Part shown: in pieces, positions 61,164 through 64,000 of the stretch
How positions within the stretch are numbered: the stretch's first letter is position 1
Layout of the letters: the number at the start of each line of letters is the position of its first letter
DNA from: Diphasiastrum complanatum
Taxonomy: Eukaryota; Streptophyta; Lycopodiopsida; Lycopodiales; Lycopodiaceae
Length of the DNA stretch: 64,000 nucleotides
Assembly: GCA_029204225.1 (NCBI GenBank)
Contig: CM055097.1
Coordinates: forward strand, 1,285,414 to 1,349,413
Reading direction: 5' to 3'
The notes under the pieces: model-generated
Told to the model about the DNA's origin: nothing
What the model saw: only the letters and a program-made list of their open reading frames with translations
The model's database searches: none
Made by a program: the position numbers and the translations under genes

Positions 61164-61456
61164 TATTCAAAAATGTGCCAATGTTGTCTTCCATGCACAA
61201 CAATATGCCAACCACATCTAATCGATTGGTTTAATGCAAATGCACATATAATCGTCTTTGGATAAATAGCTTTTGAAACAAGTTACAATACTTGCCTACA
61301 TTGTTGATCATACGTTCTAGATATACAATATGGTACTAATATATTATAATGTATAGAACGTAAGTATTGTATATATATAAATTTTAAAAAAAAACATGTT
61401 TAATGTAATATGGAAAGGGCCAGGCAGAATGGCATGTGCCCGGCCCTGTCCATTGC

Positions 61457-61674
61457 GTAATGGATACTTTGAAAAATTTTACATGCTTATTATGAAACAT
61501 AACGAGCAATTTGACTTTTTTTGCCCACACTAATGTTGCCACATGGCAAGCCTGCGCTGACGCATGACATGCAGGCTAAAATGGGCAGCAAATTTTAAAA
61601 AAAAAAAAACATATGCATATTCTGCTTTTTAATTTGTCCAAAAATGGGCATAATATGCACAAAGTATCCATTAC
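61457..61674. mobile_element. MITE-like element with 15-bp perfect inverted ends
   Basis: GTAATGGATACTTTG (61457-61471) and CAAAGTATCCATTAC (61660-61674) are exact reverse complements. The 188-bp interior contains AGCCTGCG...CATGCAGGCT and GGGCA repeats and no ORF. Confidence 0.6.
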
Positions 61675-63213
61675 ATCCTACTTAATAGTCTTGAAAATGT
61701 CTATTTTTGTATAAAATACAATATGAGGTGGCACAATCATTGGTGTAGTCTCTTCACAATTATGACATAACTCTATATTGATTTTAGAGCTGAAATTAAA
61801 TAAAGGAAATGGCAAAATGAATTGCCTTAAATTAACAAATCCTTTCATACACATATACATTGGAGATAAATATTTAGACTTGTGACTTCTGGTGTGCAGA
61901 TAATTGTTGACTTGATTGATGCATTAAGGTAATCCGATCTCAGTTGGACTTTTTAAATTGTGGATGGTGAGTTTGAGTGGTTGAAGTTGAGTAGACAAAA
62001 TTGTTCTAAAAGTGAATGTATTGAAATTGGACAATAGTTACATATGCAAAATGTTGCACTGAAAAGTTTTGTTCATTCATGCTTTTGCCATTAAACTGAA
62101 AAACGGGGTTTAGTTAGTTGGTTAGCACGACATACAAAGCTTTTTTGGTCTCAAGTTCACTTGGAAACAAATAGGCATAAAAGCAAAGACACATGATTTT
62201 GGTTTTTTTTAAGATTAGATGTTTGTTATTAATAATATATGTTTTCTAGTAAGAGACCCAAATATTTTATTGATAATATGATTGAGTCATGTGTGCCCCT
62301 AAGTGAGATTGAGAGAAATAAAATGGACTGTGTTAGAAAGTGGGATAGTGTAGCAACAATCATATATGGATATCAATTGTTGACTCCAAGAGAGGTTTTT
62401 GAAATATGCATATGAAATATAGCGGTGATTGTTATGTCCATGTCCACGTCCATTATCAAGGATTCAAAATAATCTTTGATGTGGATATTTGGCACTCCAT
62501 TGTTTGCGTTTATTAGTTAAGCCTCAATGTTCCATTCTAGGCCATATATGTAATTAACTACACGACTTATGGAGTAGTGCATGGTGTTTGACATACATAC
62601 GCATGTGGAGGAGCATCGAAAGTAACTACCTTTGAGTTTAGTAATGGATTAAAGTTCTTGAAGGAATATTTCTACGCTCATGGAATCTACATATACCTAT
62701 AGAAACTCGCCCTACTCCACTTCCAAATTCCAATTTCCAGTTATCATAATCCACTCCTCTCATGTTCAAATCATCACAGCCCAACAGTGAAGTTGCCAAG
62801 GGTTCATCTTCAGTGTTTCATTGGTTGGGTAATTTGGCTCCAAAGTCAATCTTTTGGTGTATTGCAACATGATCTTAATAATTTACATGAAGCGATCTCT
62901 AGAATGGTATAAGTACAAGGTCTTGCATAATTAAAAGGTGGAGACGACTTTGCTTTTTGCAGCTTTATAGTATCTCTTTATTTTTTCTTCTTGTTGATGG
63001 AATTGACCTCAACGTAAGTGGTCTCTCAAGATCTTGATCACTCCTAGCATAGGAATCAATGCTCTAGACTTTCTTCATAGCCATAAGTATACTTTATATT
63101 TTGACTAGTATTCACAATTTTAGCTTGTATTTCTCGTAACACACTATATGTTTTGTGATTTCAAGAAAATTACTTACTATTTTTCAATATTAAGCAATAT
63201 TTCAGTAATTTCT
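61675..63213. other. Interval without recognised gene
   Basis: AT-rich, no ORF above background and no repeat that I can delimit. Confidence 0.45.
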
Positions 63214-64000
63214 GTTGGAGATTAAGCTCACAGTTTCCTCCTTGGTGTTTCAATTCATTCAAGATTCTTCTTGCACATTTTTTATCCTTGAATTAATCAT
63301 CGATCTAGGGTCAGATGCAACCTATTTAGGTTTTTATGTCTTCTCATCTGATACCTATAGGAGTCATAATTTTTTGTTTTGTTATTCTGTATATTTAGTC
63401 GTGTTTCTTAACACAGACCGCAGTACCTACAAAACTACTTTCATTCTGTGTGTAGAGTAATATCTGGAAAAATACACGAGTTTCTGTGTAGCAATTCGAC
63501 ACTTGCGACTTTCTACACAAAATCGGATCAGCCGAACTATTTGAAGGACGGATACATCAATCTTCCGCCTAATCTTCATCTCCAAAGTTAAGGGTATCCA
63601 TTCTCGTTTCTATGTACATTCGAATGTCAAACCATTTGAAGAAGATTGAAGACCTGGCCAACTTCGACTACTTCGACCATCAGGTCACTCGACTACTTCG
63701 ACAATTGATCCCGAAGGATCCAAAGTGTCTGAAGTGTCCGACTCATCCGACTACTTTGACGATCAAGTCATCTGACTACTTCGACGATCCACTGATCCGA
63801 CTACTTCGAGTCATCCGACTAATATACACATTGTGCAGATGTCGTTATACATCAAATATCTGTAAAGTACATTCACGACCTGATATTGGGTTAGACTAAA
63901 CTAGTTTTGTAATTATAGATTAGTTAAGCAATTCTTGTAATCACCAGTATGTAGTGTATATATACACATCCAGCTCGCATTCACCATACAAAAAATCAAG
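63214..64000 (+). other. Possible LTR cut by the window end
   Basis: TGTTGGAGATTAAGCTCACA at 63214 looks like an LTR start (TGTTGGA, as in copia C). Near the right edge TGTATATATACAC (63956-63968) is a good TATA box, followed by CTCGCATTCACC. Between them (63655-63830) lies a CCGACTACTTCGACGAT-type minisatellite. No second LTR copy is available to confirm it. Confidence 0.35.
63655..63830. repeat. CGACTACTTCGAC minisatellite
   Basis: Seven occurrences of CGACTACTTCGA or a close variant at irregular 20-45 bp spacing. Confidence 0.8.

Noticed and set aside
60598-61221. 207-codon plus-strand ORF containing a Phe run
   Set aside because: It runs through poly-T, poly-G and hairpin DNA of a MITE cluster; no domain.

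Overview
The window looks like nuclear DNA of a large, repeat-rich land-plant genome. It holds broken pieces of typical plant gene families: light-harvesting chlorophyll protein LHCB3, a fasciclin-like arabinogalactan protein, a GRAS regulator, an HKT-type ion transporter, a 2-oxoglutarate dioxygenase and a polyvinylalcohol-dehydrogenase-like PQQ protein. These sit among plant-type Ty1/copia and Ty3/gypsy retroelements, CACTA and Helitron DNA transposons and very long CT/GA microsatellites. A non-angiosperm vascular plant such as a fern fits the extreme CT/GA load, but the species is inference. No complete, clearly functional conserved gene is present. The best intact candidates are a small signal-peptide ORF (59519-59782) and an LHCB3 second exon (23032-23490).

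Layout. 0-12 kb: three to four copies of a composite repeat built from degenerate GAGACTCGAATTTTTGG-type low-complexity DNA. Two copies end in a hairpin followed by CTAG, which is the form of a Helitron 3' end (2606-2634, 6063-6091). Each end is followed by a second repeat module, (TA)n then CATGCATG-rich DNA then (CT)n. Fragments of an FLA and a GRAS gene lie back to back at 7.4-8.2 kb. 12-18 kb: a PQQ-protein pseudogene, a gypsy LTR piece, a third (minus-strand) Helitron-type end at 16006-16034, and a minisatellite made from the same Helitron subterminal sequence. 19-22 kb: a MITE-like element with perfect 30-bp inverted repeats, a deleted gypsy chromovirus with chromodomain, and 14-bp and 26-bp minisatellites. 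22-24 kb: the LHCB3-like locus. 24-28 kb: a tandem duplication and long AATTCGAGTCTTTGG-type repeats. 28-32 kb: HKT, 2-ODD and divergent histone H3 pseudogenes within 3 kb. 36-44 kb: an LTR with a primer-binding site, a CACTA transposase pseudogene interrupted by a 701-bp TRIM retroelement (5-bp target duplication), and a decayed copia. 45-56 kb: three more copia remnants, one with an intact 1177-bp LTR inserted into another, plus the N-terminal part of a Helitron Rep/helicase gene. 56-64 kb: a LINE endonuclease fragment, the small secreted-protein ORF with a 27-bp palindrome at its 3' end, and a GC-rich hairpin/MITE cluster.

The parts do not form a pathway. They record transposition, nested insertion, probable gene-fragment capture and microsatellite growth. 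The most interesting thread is the Helitron material: shared 3' ends, their conversion into a minisatellite, a candidate Rep source gene at 51.4-53.0 kb, and clusters of unrelated gene fragments beside the same repeat modules.
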